64,000 nucleotides of DNA from Schistocerca nitens (GCF_023898315.1 NC_064622.1:270621503-270685502), one strand, 5' to 3'; shown: positions 36,505 to 48,310, numbered from the stretch's first letter. Translations and numbers: made by a program. The notes: a model not told the origin generated them from the sequence alone.

Positions 36505-36840
36505 ATGAGTGAGAAGTGTGGGCTCTGTCATAGGTTTGTGAGTAGTGGGTTATGGTGTGGTATTTGTTCAAACTATTTTCATTCGGGAGAATGCAGTGGG
36601 GAACCCAGTGAGCATTCTAGTGAGATCCTCTCCCGGGAATGCAGAATATGTAATATAAATTAGTTGATAGAGAAGCAGAAGCATAAGATCTGTGCCCTTC
36701 AGGTGCAGTTACAATACACAAACGAGGAACTAGGTAGGTTGAGGAGGGTGAAGGGTGCTGAGGAATGGGAACTGGCAGTTGGCAAGAAGGCAGTTAGGAG
36801 GAGGAGGAGGAGGAGGAGGAGGAGGAGGAGGTGGTATTCA
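36505..36840 (+). pseudogene. LINE G ORF1 start with PHD-like zinc finger
   Basis: Starts MSEKCGLCHRFVSSGLWCGI, then CSNYFHSGECSGE and ECRICN. The Cys/His spacing (C-x2-C, C-x2-C, H, C, C-x2-C) looks like a PHD-type finger, which is known in ORF1 of CR1-group LINEs. A TAG at 36661-36663 ends the frame. The frame then continues in the same register as a predicted coiled-coil-like stretch (LQVQLQYTNEELGRLRRVK). An AGG expansion at about 36797-36831 follows, coding an arginine run. Confidence 0.7.
36797..36831. repeat. (AGG)n microsatellite
   Basis: Eleven or so AGG units within the LINE G ORF1 relic. Confidence 0.93.
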
Positions 36841-36857
36841 GACAGATGTACTTTGCG

Positions 36858-37194
36858 TATGTTGTTGTTGTTGTGGTCTTCAGTCCTGAGACTGGTTTGA
36901 TGCAGCTCTCCATGCTACTCTATCCTGTGCAATCTTCATCTCCCAGTACCTACTGCAGCCTACATCCTTCTGAATCTGCTTAGTGTATTCATCTCTTGGT
37001 CTCCCTCTACGATTTTTACCCTCCACGCTGCCCTCCAATGCTAAATTTGTGATCCCTTGATGCCTCAAAACATGTCCTACCAACTGATCCCTTCTTCTAG
37101 TCAAGTTTTGCCACAAACTTCTCTTCTCCCCAATCCTATTCAATACCTCCTCATTAGTTACGTGATCTACCCATCTTATCTTCAGTATTCTTCT
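36858..37194 (-). mobile_element. LINE family A 3' end, copy 3, inserted in LINE G
   Basis: Minus-strand, 5'-truncated copy. It reads RRILKIRWVDHVTNEEVLNR, RSLWQNLTRRRDQLVGHVLR and LALEGSVEGKNRRGRPRDEY, ending in the family 3' end GACTGAAGACCACAACAACA as a short AAC repeat. The frame is open through most of its length, so it is one of the better preserved LINE A fragments. Target duplication is not clear. Confidence 0.88.
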
Positions 37195-37894
37195 ACATTT
37201 GACCAACTGTCAGAATTGAGTGGAGTGGAGCCTCTTGTAGCTGTATGTGCAGGAAACATGCAGCAGTCCTCAGCAGTTAAGAGGCCTAACTGTTGCAAAG
37301 TCTAACAGAAAGAAGAAGGTTTTGTTGCTAGGTATAGTTGTGGGCCAGCGAAGTGTTGGGGAGTGAGTATCAGGTCACCAGCATTGTGAAGCTCAGGTGA
37401 CTGACTCAGGTGACTCAGGGGAGTTATGTAGGAATTTTATGAAGGAGGATCAGATAGTGATAGAGGGTGGAGAAGGGAAAAGCCTCTATTGGGACGGGGA
37501 ATATGATGTAGGTGGTAACCTGGTAAAGATAACTACCCAAACTGGTGGCACTAATGTGCTTTTCGTGCAAACTGTTTCAGCGTCATGACTGGCCTCATTT
37601 TAATGCGGCTGTTACGTGTGTTAACATGAGGTTTGAGAAGGCACTGATGGCAGAGCGCAAGGGTCACATTGCAGTGGTGCCAGTGAGTCTATCAGTAGAT
37701 CAGGTTTCACTAGGCATGGCATATGCCTGCACCTCAATGGGTATGGGAAGGGGAGGCTGGCAAAGCTTATAGGTGACAATGTAGTGGTTGGTGGTGGGTT
37801 CACGCATGGAAAAATTCCTGTAGTAGTAGTTGTTAGAGCTGCACCTTTTATAGACTGAGGTCAGCTGATAGGTGTACCTGCTTAATTCACAGGA

Positions 37895-39668
37895 TAAAAT
37901 TAAAACTATATGGTCAGTTGTGAAGAAAGTGTCTGGTCAGTAGCACAAGGTCAATGATATAAAGTCAGTTCGTAATAAAAATATTTCTGTTGCTGATAAA
38001 TCAGGTATATGTACAGTAGTAAACAATCATTTTCTGAGCACTGCTGGTAAATCAAATAAAAATTTAGTTTCTACAGGGAATCATATAACTCTCATGGCAA
38101 ATGCCTTTCTGAGATTGATGTCTGAAATACTTCTCTGTGATACACACGAGGGGGAGAATGGGTCAATAATTAAATCACTGAAGAGTAAGGACTCCCATGG
38201 ATATGATGGAGTGCCTAATAGAATATTAAAGTACTGTGATGCACATGTTAGTCCTGTATTTAGGCATATTTGTAATTTTTCCTTTAGGAATGGTCAGTTT
38301 CCTGAATGATTAAAGTACTCAGTGGTAAAGCCACTTTATAGAAAGGGAGAAAGGAATAATGTGGACAATTTTAGACCTATTTCTACGCCGTAAGTGTTTG
38401 CTAAAGTTACTGAAAAGGCTGTGTATGTAAGGATAATTGATCATTTCACGTAATTTGCTTTAAAATGTACAGTTCCTGCTTTACAAGTCGTTTAACAACT
38501 GAAAATGCTATATTCTCTTTTCTCTGTGAGGTACTGGAAGGGTTAAACAAAAGGTTTAGAACACTAGGCAATTTTTTTTATTTAACTAATGTGTGTGTTT
38601 GTGTTGATCACAAAATATTGCTCCAGAAGATAGACCATTACGGAATACGGGGAGTAGCTCACAATTGGTTCACCTCTTACTTTAACAACAGACAGCAAAA
38701 GGTCATGCTTCACAATGTTGAGAATGGCGTATGGTCAAATGGAGGGTGCCCCAGGGATCAGTGTTGGGGCCACTCCTGTTCCTTATTTATATAAATGATA
38801 TGCCCTCTAGTATTACGGTAACTCTAAAATATTTCTTTTTGCTAATGACACTACCTTGGTAGTAAAGGATGTTGTGTGCAACATCGGCTCGGTTTCAAAT
38901 AGTGCAGTTCATAACGTAAGTTCATGGGTTGTAGAAAATAAACTAATGCTAAATCACAGTAAGACTCAGTTTTTACAGTTTCCAACACATAATTCAACAA
39001 AACCCAAAGTTTTAAATTCACAGAATGGGCATATGATTAGTGATACTGAACAGTTGAAATTTCTAGGTGTTCAAATACACGTAAGTTGTTGTGGAAAGCC
39101 CATGCTCAGGATCTTGTTCAAAGACTTAATGTTGCCATTTTTACTATTCGAACGGTATCTGAAGTAAGTGATCATTTGACACAAAAATTAGTCTACTTTG
39201 CTTAATTTCATTAGCTTGTGTCATATGGTATTATATTTTGGATTAACTCTTCCCATTTTCAAAGGATATTTGTGGCTCTGAAATGGGTGCCCGGGCAATA
39301 AGTGGTGTAAGTTCGTGAACCTTTCATCAACACCTGTTCACTGGTCTAGGTATTTTAACATTGGCCTCTCAATATGTATATTCTTTACTGTCATTTCTTG
39401 TTAACAATATCAGCTTATTCCCATGAATTAGCAGCTTTCACTCTGTTAATACTTGGCAGAATCCAAACTGCATTTGGATCAGACATCCTTAACTCTTGTG
39501 CAGAAAGGTGTGCAGTATACTGCTGCATCCATTTTCAATAAGCTGCCACCACCACAGGAATTCAAAAATATTTGCAGTAATCCACACGCTTTCAAATCAA
39601 AACTTAAAAGTTTCCTCATGGGTCACTCCTCCTATTCTGTTGAGGAGTTCCTTGAAAAATTAAGCTGA
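37895..39668 (+). pseudogene. LINE G reverse transcriptase remnant
   Basis: Reverse-transcriptase coding relic in several frames. It includes IIKSLKSKDSHGYDGVPNRI (38166-38222 region), RPIS, the HYGIRGVAHNW block at 38636-38674, a motif-B remnant [11 protein letters not shown] (normally PQGS..GP), a degenerate active site FAND at about 38838, and the thumb SDTEQLKFLGVQIH at 39041-39080. It ends at a stop near 39666. Loss of the catalytic YADD/FADD aspartate and multiple stops show it is inactive. Confidence 0.78.
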
Positions 39669-39855
39669 TTCTTATATTATATTGTTGATTGCTTTTACTT
39701 GAACTTATGGCTTGACGTTTTTGGGTTCATAAATATTTTATTTTTATCTGTTATTACTTTTATGTTGTAATTTCATGTACTGACATGTTCCACGACCTTT
39801 GAGATTTCCTCCAAAATTTGGTCCCATGGAACTTGTTGTGTAGATAAATAAATAA

Positions 39856-40300
39856 AGAAGTTCTGGTAGAACCTCAAAGGGGATGATGTGCATTAAAGTC
39901 ATTGGGTAGCAGAAATGGGTGAGGTAGGAAGTCTGGCCTGATGACATCAAATGACGGAGGGATATAAAGGGAAAAAGTCTGGAGAGGGAGGAAAAGGCGA
40001 ACTGCAACAGCTTGAAGGTGGGTAGTCAGGGAGATGGGTTAACTATGATCATCATCCCGAATAAGCAGCACGAGTCCCACACAAGATGGAATGCTGATGT
40101 CAGGTGGAAGGTCAAAATGGACAGGGAAAAAATGTGAAAGCTCAAAGCAGTGGTGAGGATGCAATTTTGTTTCCTGAAGCCAGACTACAAGGGAATGCTG
40201 CGATTCTATAAACAGCCATAAATACTCTTTGTGAGATCGAAGGCCACGAATGTTCCCTTGGAGTAGAGTCATGATGAAGAAAAAATCAAGGGGAGACACC
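39856..40300 (-). pseudogene. LINE E endonuclease N-terminal part
   Basis: Minus strand reads LLQGNIRGLRSHKEYLWLFI, then VVWLQETKLHPHHC. The Glu of QETKL is the catalytic glutamate of the APE-type nuclease. The sequence is separated from the rest of the domain by LINE G. Around 39860-39920 it matches LINE F at 56155-56230, which shows where LINE G entered. Confidence 0.8.
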
Positions 40301-40782
40301 TCAGCGGCTGCTGAATACCAGCCTGCGAAGACTTGCTGCTACAGGGCACAGAGGCAGGAGGATCCTACTCTATGAGGTCCACAGATGCATCGGCTGTCTT
40401 GTGCTGTCAGTGTGTGGAGTACAACGCAGAAAAATGGTTGGTGGTGCGCACCTGCGACATGGAGGCCAGCCGGGTGAAGGTATCACGTGGCGACACCGTC
40501 AAAGAGGATCTTTCAGTTGGCAAAGGAGAAGACCATTTGCCTTTGTTGGACTTCTTTGAGCCTTTCTGGTTGACAGAGGACGACTCAGGTGTTGGTTGGC
40601 TGGAGGGACGTAGGAAGTCTTCATAGAAGTTATACTCCAGTCCTTTCCGGCCTGCTGGTTGTGTGGCTTTGCCCCTTGGGTGAGAGTTTGATGGCTTGTT
40701 GAAAAGCTGGTCGATGGGACGGCGATGCTACCTTAACACCGGGTGATTTAATGACCTCAGAACTGAAATTGAGGTCGCATGT

Positions 40783-41657
40783 CTATGTGGCCATGTCCTT
40801 CAGGGAGTGAGATGTAGCAAGAGCAGAACTACAAGTGTCAGACGACAGAACACAGAGTTTGCTACTAGTCAATAATTTGCAAGTGACCAGGTAAGGTACT
40901 TTCTTCTTTACCTGGATCTCCTGGACAGCCCGCTCATCAAGATACATGGGACAACATGGGACAATCACAAGAGGCGGCGGCATGGTCACCACTGCAGTTG
41001 ATACATCGGAGGAGAAGGAGGCTGGGTGTCGACAAGATGTTCTAGTGTGGTTGAAACTATGACACTGGTAGCAGCACATTGGGTTCTGAATGTATAGTCA
41101 GACTGTGATAACTTCATAACCTGCTTTGATCTTTGATGGAAGCACCATTTTATCAAAGGTGAGAAAAAAAAGAGGCGTGTGGGCACTAATGAGGAATCTA
41201 CCTTTTCCATCACCCCATGGACGGCAATGACATCCTGATCAGAGAGATAGGATTAGATTCCAGCCTCAGTTAGACAGTCGAGCAGCCTAGTGTAAATAAC
41301 ACCACGGGAAGAATTCAAAGTGCTATGGGCCTCAACACAAACAGGATAGCTGTGGAGAAGTGAGGTGGCTAGCAGTTGTTGTGCTTGAGAATCAGAAGTA
41401 GTCACCAGAAGCATAGTGCCATTACGTAAAAAAGAGCAGGATTTTACAAGGCGGGTAATAGCATCAACACCTTTTTGAACAATGAATGGATTTACCATTG
41501 CGAAGGACTGACCGTCTTTAGTACGACAAACCACGAGGAATCGTGGTGCAGCTGGAAGGGTCTTTGAATTGGTAGCCTCAGTCCACTTACGTTTCATTGA
41601 TGTTGATTGTGAAGATGATTGGCTGACTGCGAGAAAATCCCCCACGATTGCCAGCAT
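40783..41657 (-). pseudogene. LINE E ORF1 (gag-like) with CCHC zinc knuckle
   Basis: Gag-like nucleic-acid-binding protein. From 41657: VGDFLAVSQSSSQSTSMKRK, TLPAAPRFLVVCRTKDGQSF and QAQQLLATSLLHSYPVCVEA, then after a stop, VIAVHGVMEKVDSSL. A zinc knuckle MCCYQCHSFNHTRTSC (41079-41032) follows, with C-x2-C-x4-H-x4-C spacing. It is co-linear with LINE F ORF1 at 56590-57994. At least one stop (near 41252) and frame changes occur. Confidence 0.8.
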
Positions 41658-41689
41658 CTCTGAGCAAAACAGGTTAGGGAAACGATTGA

Positions 41690-41900
41690 GGGGTTCAGTT
41701 GGGAAACATTAAAGCATGCAGCTTATTCTCCAGATTTAGCTCAGTCCAATTATCTATTTGCATCACTGGGACACAGTCTCACTGAACAACGCTTCAGTTC
41801 ATATTAAAATGGCTCGCTGACTGGTTCTCTTCAAAAGAAGAACTTTTTTTTTGGCATGGCATTCACAGCCTGCCAGAGAGATGGGAGAAATGGGACTTGC
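41690..41900 (+). mobile_element. Mariner C-terminal fragment
   Basis: Plus strand reads, across frames, HAAYSPDLAQSNYLFASLGH, LTEQRFSSY and then decayed sequence ending near CQRDG. This is the third catalytic block and downstream region of a mariner transposase, with the usual APSD changed to AQSN, so the last Asp is lost. No terminal repeats. It abuts the truncated 5' end of LINE E. Confidence 0.6.
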
Positions 41901-41974
41901 ACCCAGTGGCCAAACTTCCCCGGACGGGGGCTCCCGGCCAACAATGTCACACGATCACTTTTTTTTAGAGCAAT

Positions 41975-42200
41975 ATGTAGCGCACACACCTGAGAAGTGC
42001 CATACTTATTTACACAATTGGATACTGAACCGAATTCTTAGCTTCCAGCATTTACTGCCAAATCTGAATATGAAGCCAAGCTTTATCCACAGTTAAGCAT
42101 AAAGATGAGCTTAAGTCGTAATTAGAATTACCAACCAAGAGAAAAGCTGACCTCCCACAAAACTAATCATTACCATTGAGAACATTACACTCCGCATTTC
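41975..42200. repeat. Unclassified interspersed repeat, copy 2
   Basis: Aligns with 15485-15720 in the same orientation: CTGAGAAGTGCCATACTTAT, then AAGCATAAAGATGAGCTTAA and CAAGAGAAAAGC. No coding or known repeat end was recognised. Confidence 0.65.
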
Positions 42201-42369
42201 AAAGAAAGCTTTGTCCAAAACCAGCAAAGTTTTCAATCTGACTTACAGGTTTTTCAATGACGCAATGCCTCTGCTATGAGCGAGCTTTTATCTTTGCTCC
42301 CGAATTTTGCATCTTATTTTGCGTAGACACCATGTTTCATTAGTTAAGATGGCAAGCAACTGTAAACAA

Positions 42370-43290
42370 AGACAAAACTGCACAAGAATTTAAAGATTTC
42401 TTTAAAAGCTTGTATTACAAAAGAGAGGACTCGGAACCATAAACAGTTAATAAGGAAAACAATTGAATTCTGGCAGTAATGGAAGATGAAGTGTACAAGG
42501 GGAAGAAAGATGTTGATTGCATTTCAGTAGAAATAGTTCAAGATAAAGGAAAAATAACACAGAAGGACAATTCCCCACAAATCCACACAAATGGAAATAG
42601 ACTGCAATTATTCAGCTTCACAAAAAAGGAGATAGGTGATACATTAAAAACTACAGACCTGTAGTGTACAAGTGTTATTTGTTGAGAAAGAAGGAGAGAG
42701 AAAACATTAACCATTTGTACGTAATGGACAAACTTATAGAACACGGCAATCAGTACAAACTAGCAATATGTTTGGGATCTAGTTATAGATTTTGACAAAG
42801 TTTAGAGTCCATTTCAACAATACCTGTGCTAACGGCCATTTGAAAGGAAGGTATCAACTCCACCTATGTTAGAATGCTGAATAATTTATATTACTGCCAG
42901 AGTTTCTATTGGATTTAAGAAGAATAGTGGAAAATTTAGAATTGCAACAAGTGCTAGACAGTGACATCCCCACTACCTCAGCAGCTCTAGAGGTAGTTTC
43001 CACAATTTTAAACTGAAAAAATAAAAGGAATATCTATTAATGGAATACATCTCAACCACATTTGTTTTGTTGATGACACTGTATAGTTCACATCCAATCA
43101 GAGATACTTCAACAAACAATGGAATAAATTAAATGAGAATGTTTGAAATTAGGCAGAAAAAGCACTATAGTAGGACAATAATAAAGGGTAACCATCATGC
43201 CAAAAAGAAAATTATACAAATTAGCAACAAATTCATATAAACAGTTGGCAAGTTTTTGTATTTAGGACAGATAAAAATTACTTGTTATTT
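42370..43290 (+). mobile_element. RTE-like reverse transcriptase relic
   Basis: Decayed plus-strand frame pieces: QLFSFTKKEIGDTLKTTD, MDKLIEHGNQYKLAICLG, KGISINGIHLNHICFVDDTV and FLYLGQI. These correspond in order to the palm of an RTE-type reverse transcriptase, where ING-HL-HLRFADDIV surrounds the active site; here it is FVDD, with both Asp kept. Many frameshifts. No ends defined. Confidence 0.65.
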
Positions 43291-44472
43291 CACACTTCAT
43301 GCCTTGAAAATTAGCTCCTCAATTCAGAACTCTCAATATCATACACGGAACAGTTGTCGTCATGCTACAGTCAAGAGTTAGTTCACTTGCAGTATTTGAG
43401 TGGTGCATGGTACATACATTATCATTATCAAGCATAGACAGAAGTCTATTTAACAGTCATGACCTCAGCAGTCGAGAATGTGCTCTGTGTATGTTGCAAG
43501 CTTGCTCCTTCTGGTCTGTTCTTAACAGAAGCACAGCTGACAACCAATGGTGTACTGCTCAAGCACCATGTGATGAATGTCAAATAATAAGAAATTTTAA
43601 TCATAGTGTAGATGGACAGTAAAAGAAATAAAAAGATAAGTAAACTTAATAGTTTTCCAAGCTAAGCTTCCAATATGTCTGAAAGAGAATGTTTAAAACC
43701 ATTGCTAGAGGGTATTACCAATATGACTTACAAAAGTTAGACTTGAACTTTTAAAGCAACAACTCTTCAACATTCAGTGTTTTGCTAGTTGGGATCTGTG
43801 GAAGTATTTCTTTAGATCTTATAACACTACTTTGGAGTGTTCTATAGCTGCTGTTGTGGGACTGTCTAACTATGTTACGTGGGTAGCAGCTCTGATGTGC
43901 AACTCCTCTATACATTTATTCAGGCCAACAATAAAAGTTATTTTCAAATGAACTGTGATACACATGACACAATACAAAGTAAAAACAAATAATTTCCATA
44001 TTGACTCTGCAGCTCTGCCTGGAGTACAAAATTATGTTCTTTATTCATATTTTTCTTCTCCAAAAATAGAAATTAATATTAAGGTTTTTAATTCAGTGTA
44101 ACACTGAATGAGATAATTGACACTGAAGTCATTAGCACAGTATGAGGTAAAATTCTAAGACTGGCATCCCTTGTGTGATTCACTGAAGAAGTATCCCGGA
44201 TTTCAATCCATAAAAGTAAAACAAGTTGTGTACATGCACACTAGAAACTGGATTAGACTATTTTCATTATACTGTAAAAAACTTGTTGGTTATTCTAATG
44301 GGGTTATCCATTTGAAATAGGTTTGAAACTACAGTGACTGGTTTAAGACAAAAGCATATGTATTTCAGTGCACATGTAATTATTCCTTGACAAACTTTAT
44401 GCTGAAGAAATGTACCACTTAGGAACCATAAAACTAAATAATAAGAAAACAAAATCTTCACATATCACTTAC
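43291..44472. other. PISD intron next to an exon, nothing recognised
   Basis: AT-rich, with no domain or repeat end. It ends at the GTAAGT donor of the 44473-44634 exon (on the minus strand). Confidence 0.5.
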
Positions 44473-44634
44473 CTTGAAAATGTCTCCTAAAAATGACATC
44501 CCAGTCAACAGGCGAATGAAATCGGTGATAGTCTCCAGGTGCCAAGTATACAACATACTGGTACAGCACATTATTCTTATTGTGCAGCAACGATTTCTGA
44601 TACTCCTGATCAGCGGTGCCACCTCCATTGTCCT
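44473..44634 (-). CDS. PISD: PISD exon carrying the catalytic-histidine segment
   Basis: Second recognisable exon of phosphatidylserine decarboxylase. It follows an acceptor ending TTGCAG at 44635 and ends at a GTAAGT donor starting at 44472. The minus strand reads [17 protein letters not shown], then [20 protein letters not shown] and VIFRRHFQ. The [13 protein letters not shown] block is a family signature and its His belongs to the Asp-His-Ser catalytic set known in this enzyme class. The exon is 162 nt, begins with two bases of a split codon and ends with one, so it joins in frame to 60758-60887 upstream and to 11135-11295 downstream (a split Gly codon after HFQ). The intron to the next exon is about 33 kb and is nearly all mobile elements. 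No in-frame stop is present. Confidence 0.93.
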
Positions 44635-45645
44635 CTGCAAGTGATCAAATTTACTGCAATTTAATATGATGGAAATGTCATTATATAAATAACAGTTGAA
44701 ATGATTATCCCAACTGTAGGAACAACCACCACATTTTCAAACACAATAACAGTTGGATGGAGGATAAATTCTCTCAGTCTTGGGAAATACAAGTACTGCA
44801 GTATTTTTAATTGATTTTAAAAATAGCACTGTGTAAATGGCAGGCGTAACAGATCACACAAAATCATATTGCTTATTGATGAGGTGTATTTTCATCCGTA
44901 TAACATGATTAAAAATCAAAATTTTCTGTGTTAGCTGTGAATTTCACAAAACACCTGTAATACTGCATCCATGCAACTGTATAGTGTCCTAAGCAGAATG
45001 TGCAGGCGGCATCTTTATTGTTACTGAAGGTGGTGATCTGATATTAGCAAGACCTCATGTAAACACTGTGACTTGCTGATAAAACTTTTTGAGGCCCGAA
45101 CTGGGCTGGGCTGAAATGAGTAGATGGTTTCAACAGGACAGAGTCACTGCCAACAGTTATTGTCACTTACTCTTCATTTTCATCCTTGCTCATCATTTGA
45201 GCTTTCTGTGTGGTGACACTGCTTAAACTCCTTGCTCATCTTATTGGATCCCACAATATTTGTCCTTCAGGGTTGCATAAATCCAAGGTTTATGCACACT
45301 ACACTCAAACTATTGCATATTTTAAAGAAGCAGTATGTCACAAACTTACAACTATTCCAAAAATGATAACCAACAAAGCTATGGTAAATGAACACAAGAG
45401 GCAATAACACTATCATCAATAATGGATTCTTCACAAGGACTATTTTAAAACCAAGTACAAAAGGAATTTTATCACATGTGAGTTTGCAAAAGTAATACAC
45501 CTCTGAAGATGCCTATTTTAGATAACCATTACTTTTCAAAGTATGGGAGTTAGTTACTTACGTATAAATCTTTATCAAAACAAAATGTTTTTATGTCAGG
45601 AATCTGTTTCCTAATTAATCTCCTCATTATCTGATCCCTCAGGTT
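44635..45645. other. PISD intron, nothing recognised
   Basis: Begins with the exon acceptor on the minus strand. The remainder has short spurious frames only. Confidence 0.5.
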
Positions 45646-46095
45646 TTCTCGGCATGACTGGTTAATAGCGAGCTTGTGGGTGTTCTTCTGAGTAGTTGTT
45701 TCCATTTTCTGCACAATATTTCAGTGACTGATATAGCATCTCCAGTTTAAATAACGTTCAGGGTATGGCATTCAATTTATTAAAATCTTGCTGGCAATAA
45801 CATCCATCAGAGCTGAAAAACACTGAGAGAATTTGTGGTTCACCGAGTATCAATGTGGTCTCTGCAAAACAAAAGAGCATCAAAGGCTATAGTGGACATC
45901 AGGAACCAGACTTGGCTATAAATAGTGGCATGAGACCAACAACAACTCACTGTGTGGTTGGAGTCCAGGCAATGAGTACACATAATAGCATATGTCACAG
46001 CACCTGAAGATGATGGCGGGGTGGGTCACCGAAGTATTGTGCAGAAAATGGGAACAACTCAGCTTAACACCCAAAAGCTCATTATTACTCTTCAT
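45646..46095. repeat. Opposed Penelope-type end sequences
   Basis: The minus strand of 45650-45730 reads CACTGAAATATTGTGCAGAA and ATGGAAACAACTACTC. The plus strand of 46005-46090 reads CACCGAAGTATTGTGCAGAA and ATGGGAACAACTC. These two similar blocks face each other across about 280 bp. They resemble the CTGAAGATG / GCTGAAATACT ends of the Penelope-like relic at 24836-26085. No coding part lies between them. Confidence 0.5.
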
Positions 46096-46685
46096 TATTC
46101 ATTATTTCTTTGGGCCATGGATGTATGAAGCTACAGCTACATCTACATCTACATTCATACTCTGCAAATCACCACGAAGTGCATGGCAGAGGGTACATTC
46201 AATTGTACCAGTTATTAGTGTTTCTTCCCATTCCATTCACATGTGGAGTGTGAGAAGAATGATTGTTTGACTGACTCTGTGAGTGATGTAATTATTCTAA
46301 TTTTTCCCTCATGATCCATATGCGAGTGACACAGGGACATTGTAATATATTATTAGAGTCATCACTTAAACCCTGTTCTTGAAACTTTGTTAACAGACTT
46401 TCTTGGGATAGTTTCAATCTACCTTCAAGAGTCTGCCAGTTCAGTTTCTTTAGCATCCCTGTAGCATTCTTCCGTGGGTCAAACAAGCCTGTGACCATTT
46501 GTGCTGCCCTTCTTCGTATACGTTCAGCATCGCCCGTCAGTCCTATTTGATAAGGGTCCCACACACTTGAGCAATATTCTGGAATGGGTCACAAGAGTGA
46601 TTTATAAGTAATCTCCTTTATAGATTGGTTGCACTTCCCGAATATTCCAACAATAAATCAAAGTCTATCACCTGCTTTACCCACA

Positions 46686-46726
<41 letters not shown>
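46686..46726. repeat. (ATC)n microsatellite, 3' tail of LINE H
   Basis: About 13 CAT units directly at the 3' end of the minus-strand LINE half. Confidence 0.95.
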
Positions 46727-48211
46727 GTGTTCTGCCAAAAGGCAGATTTTCACATGGTAGTTCTCCAGGCTGTCCGGTCTTCTGCCATCCTCTTCAGGTC
46801 TGCATAATTTCCTCTTCCCTTTATGTCATCTATCATCTTGTATCTCCTTCTTCCTCTCAGTCTTCTCTTACAAACCAATCCTTCCAAAGCATCTACTAGC
46901 AAGCACTCCCTTCTCAATGAATGTCCCAACCAGTTCTTTTTCCTTTCTCTTACAACCTTCAGCAGACATCTTCACTCACTAACCCTTTCCAATACTCTTT
47001 CATTACACACTCTTTCCATCCAGTTTATTCTCTCCATTCTCCTCCACATCCATATCTCAAATGCTTCTAACCTTTTTCCACCCTCTCGTCTCCGCGTCCA
47101 TGTTTCTGCCCCATGTATTGCCACACTCCAGACAAAACATTTGCCAAGCCTTTTCCTTAATCCTTTATCTAATTTGCCACATAAGAGTCTCCTCTTTCTG
47201 TTGAATGCCTCCTTCGCGATGGCAATTCAAGTTTCCACCTCATGGTGACATCTCAAGTCTTCAGTTATTGTGCTTCCAAGATATTTAAATTCACTTACTT
47301 GGCTAATGGTAGATTGTCGTATTTTAATATTGGACAGTCTGTGTCTTGTACTGATGACCATATTCTTTGTTTTTGCTGTGTTTATTTGCATTTACCATCT
47401 TGGAAGCAGAAGTAGAAAAGGTGCTGAAGGAGATGAAGAATAGGAAGGCATGTGGAATTGATGATTTGCCAACAGAACTGTTGAAGAGTCTGGGAAACAA
47501 GGCAAGAAAAGAAATAGTCTACCTCTGTAATGAGATATATGACAAAGGGGAATGGCCTGAGGACTTCATTGCAACAGTTATGATACCAATAGAGAAAAAG
47601 AGAAACACTAAAAAATGTGAAGAGCACCAGATCATCAGTCTAATTTCTCATGCAGCTAAAGTCTTGCAGAGAGTTGAATAGAAGGTTATATGGCAAGCTG
47701 CATAGAGGGATTGCAGAGGATCAGTTTGGATTTAGAAGAGGAAAAGGAACAGGAGATGCTATTGGCCTGTTAAGATCTATAGAGGGTAGAGAAATCTTTG
47801 CTGTTTTTACAGATTTAGAAAAGGCTTTTGACAAAGTTCAGTGGAACAAGCTGATGGATATTTTGAAGAGGAAAGGAGTAGATTGGAAAGAGACGACTGA
47901 TACGGAATCTATATTTACACCAGAAAGTAAGGATAAGGATTGGAAATGAAATGTCAGAAGGAAGCAGCATTGGACAAGGTGTTGGACAAGGTTGTTGCAT
48001 TTCCCCACTGTTGTTTAATGTATACCTTGAAGAGATTATTGCGAAAAGCTTAGACGAGGAAAAGAGGAATATGTATTGGTGGAAAGAGAATAGAATGTAT
48101 AAGATTTGCTGATGACATGGTATTAGTGGCAGAAAGTGAGTGGACAGTGAATAACATGCTGAAAGATCTGATACGAATGTAGCTTGTGTGGAATATGGGA
48201 TGCAAATAAAC
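46686..48211 (-). mobile_element. LINE family H, 5'-inverted (twin-primed) copy
   Basis: One LINE insertion whose two halves face opposite ways. The 3' half is on the minus strand (46686-47390), reading QINTAKTKNMVISTRHRL, FVWSVAIHGAETWTRRREGG, MERINWMERVCNERVLERV and GHSLRREGLLVDALEG, with a GAT repeat tail at 46686-46726. The 5' half is on the plus strand (47391-48211), reading EVEKVLKEMKNRKACGIDDL, FGFRRGKGTGDAIGLL, VFTDLEKAFDKVQWN, CISPLLFNVYLEEI and RFADDMVLVAES, ending at the codons where the 3' half begins (MQINT). The two halves overlap by 13 nt (TGCAAATAAACAC). Target duplication ACCCACA lies at 46679-46685 and 48212-48218. Confidence 0.9.
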
Positions 48212-48310
48212 ACCCACAAGTGAGCCTATATAATAATTCCATTTTATACCTCTATGAAGTGTTACATACAGGTATTTGTATGGGTTGGCCGATTCCAACT
48301 GTGGCTCATT

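Larger units (their letters stand above)
36466..39855 (+). mobile_element. LINE family G (CR1/jockey-like), inserted in LINE E
   Basis: Plus-strand element of about 3.4 kb between the two parts of LINE E. It contains an ORF1 start with a zinc finger, a reverse transcriptase region at 37895-39660, and a 3' end TGTGTAGATAAATAAATAAA at about 39838-39858. The reverse transcriptase reads VFRHICNFSFRNGQFPE, VDNFRPIST, HYGIRGVAHNWFTSYFNNRQ and a degenerate FANDTT for FADDT. Downstream it reads YTAASIFNKLPPPQEFKNI. The nuclease normally preceding the reverse transcriptase is not recognisable, so an internal deletion is likely. A LINE A fragment is inserted in ORF1. Confidence 0.82.
32981..41665 (-). 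mobile_element. LINE family E (I/R1-like with RNase H), interrupted copy
   Basis: Minus-strand non-LTR element in pieces: 3' end to linker at 32981-36465 and endonuclease start plus ORF1 at 39856-41665. A SINE (33305-33500) sits in the 3' untranslated part. LINE G (36466-39855) sits within the endonuclease code. The 3' end on the minus strand reads CCAGTTGTTTTTGCACCCTA. The 5' leader is missing. It is related to LINE F (52838-58545), which gives the co-linear reference for these joins. Confidence 0.88.
46126..48310 (-). mobile_element. LINE family B copy 2, split by LINE H
   Basis: Minus-strand 5'-truncated copy in two parts: 46126-46685 and 48212-48310. The first carries MWDPYQIGLTGDAERIRRRA and LLTKFQEQGLSDDSNN, plus the 3' tail TGTAGATGTAGATGTAGC near 46150-46130. 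The second carries ESANPYKYLYVTLHRGIKWN. Joined across LINE H they read ...GSLVGKAGDRL..., as in relatives, so LINE H entered an existing copy. Confidence 0.85.

Noticed and set aside
36664-36900. Arginine-run protein as a possible gene
   Set aside because: The run is an AGG microsatellite inside the LINE G ORF1 relic and the end of the frame is antisense LINE A sequence.
46686-46726. CRISPR-like repeat array at the ATC and other short repeats
   Set aside because: Simple microsatellites without spacers, in a eukaryotic context.
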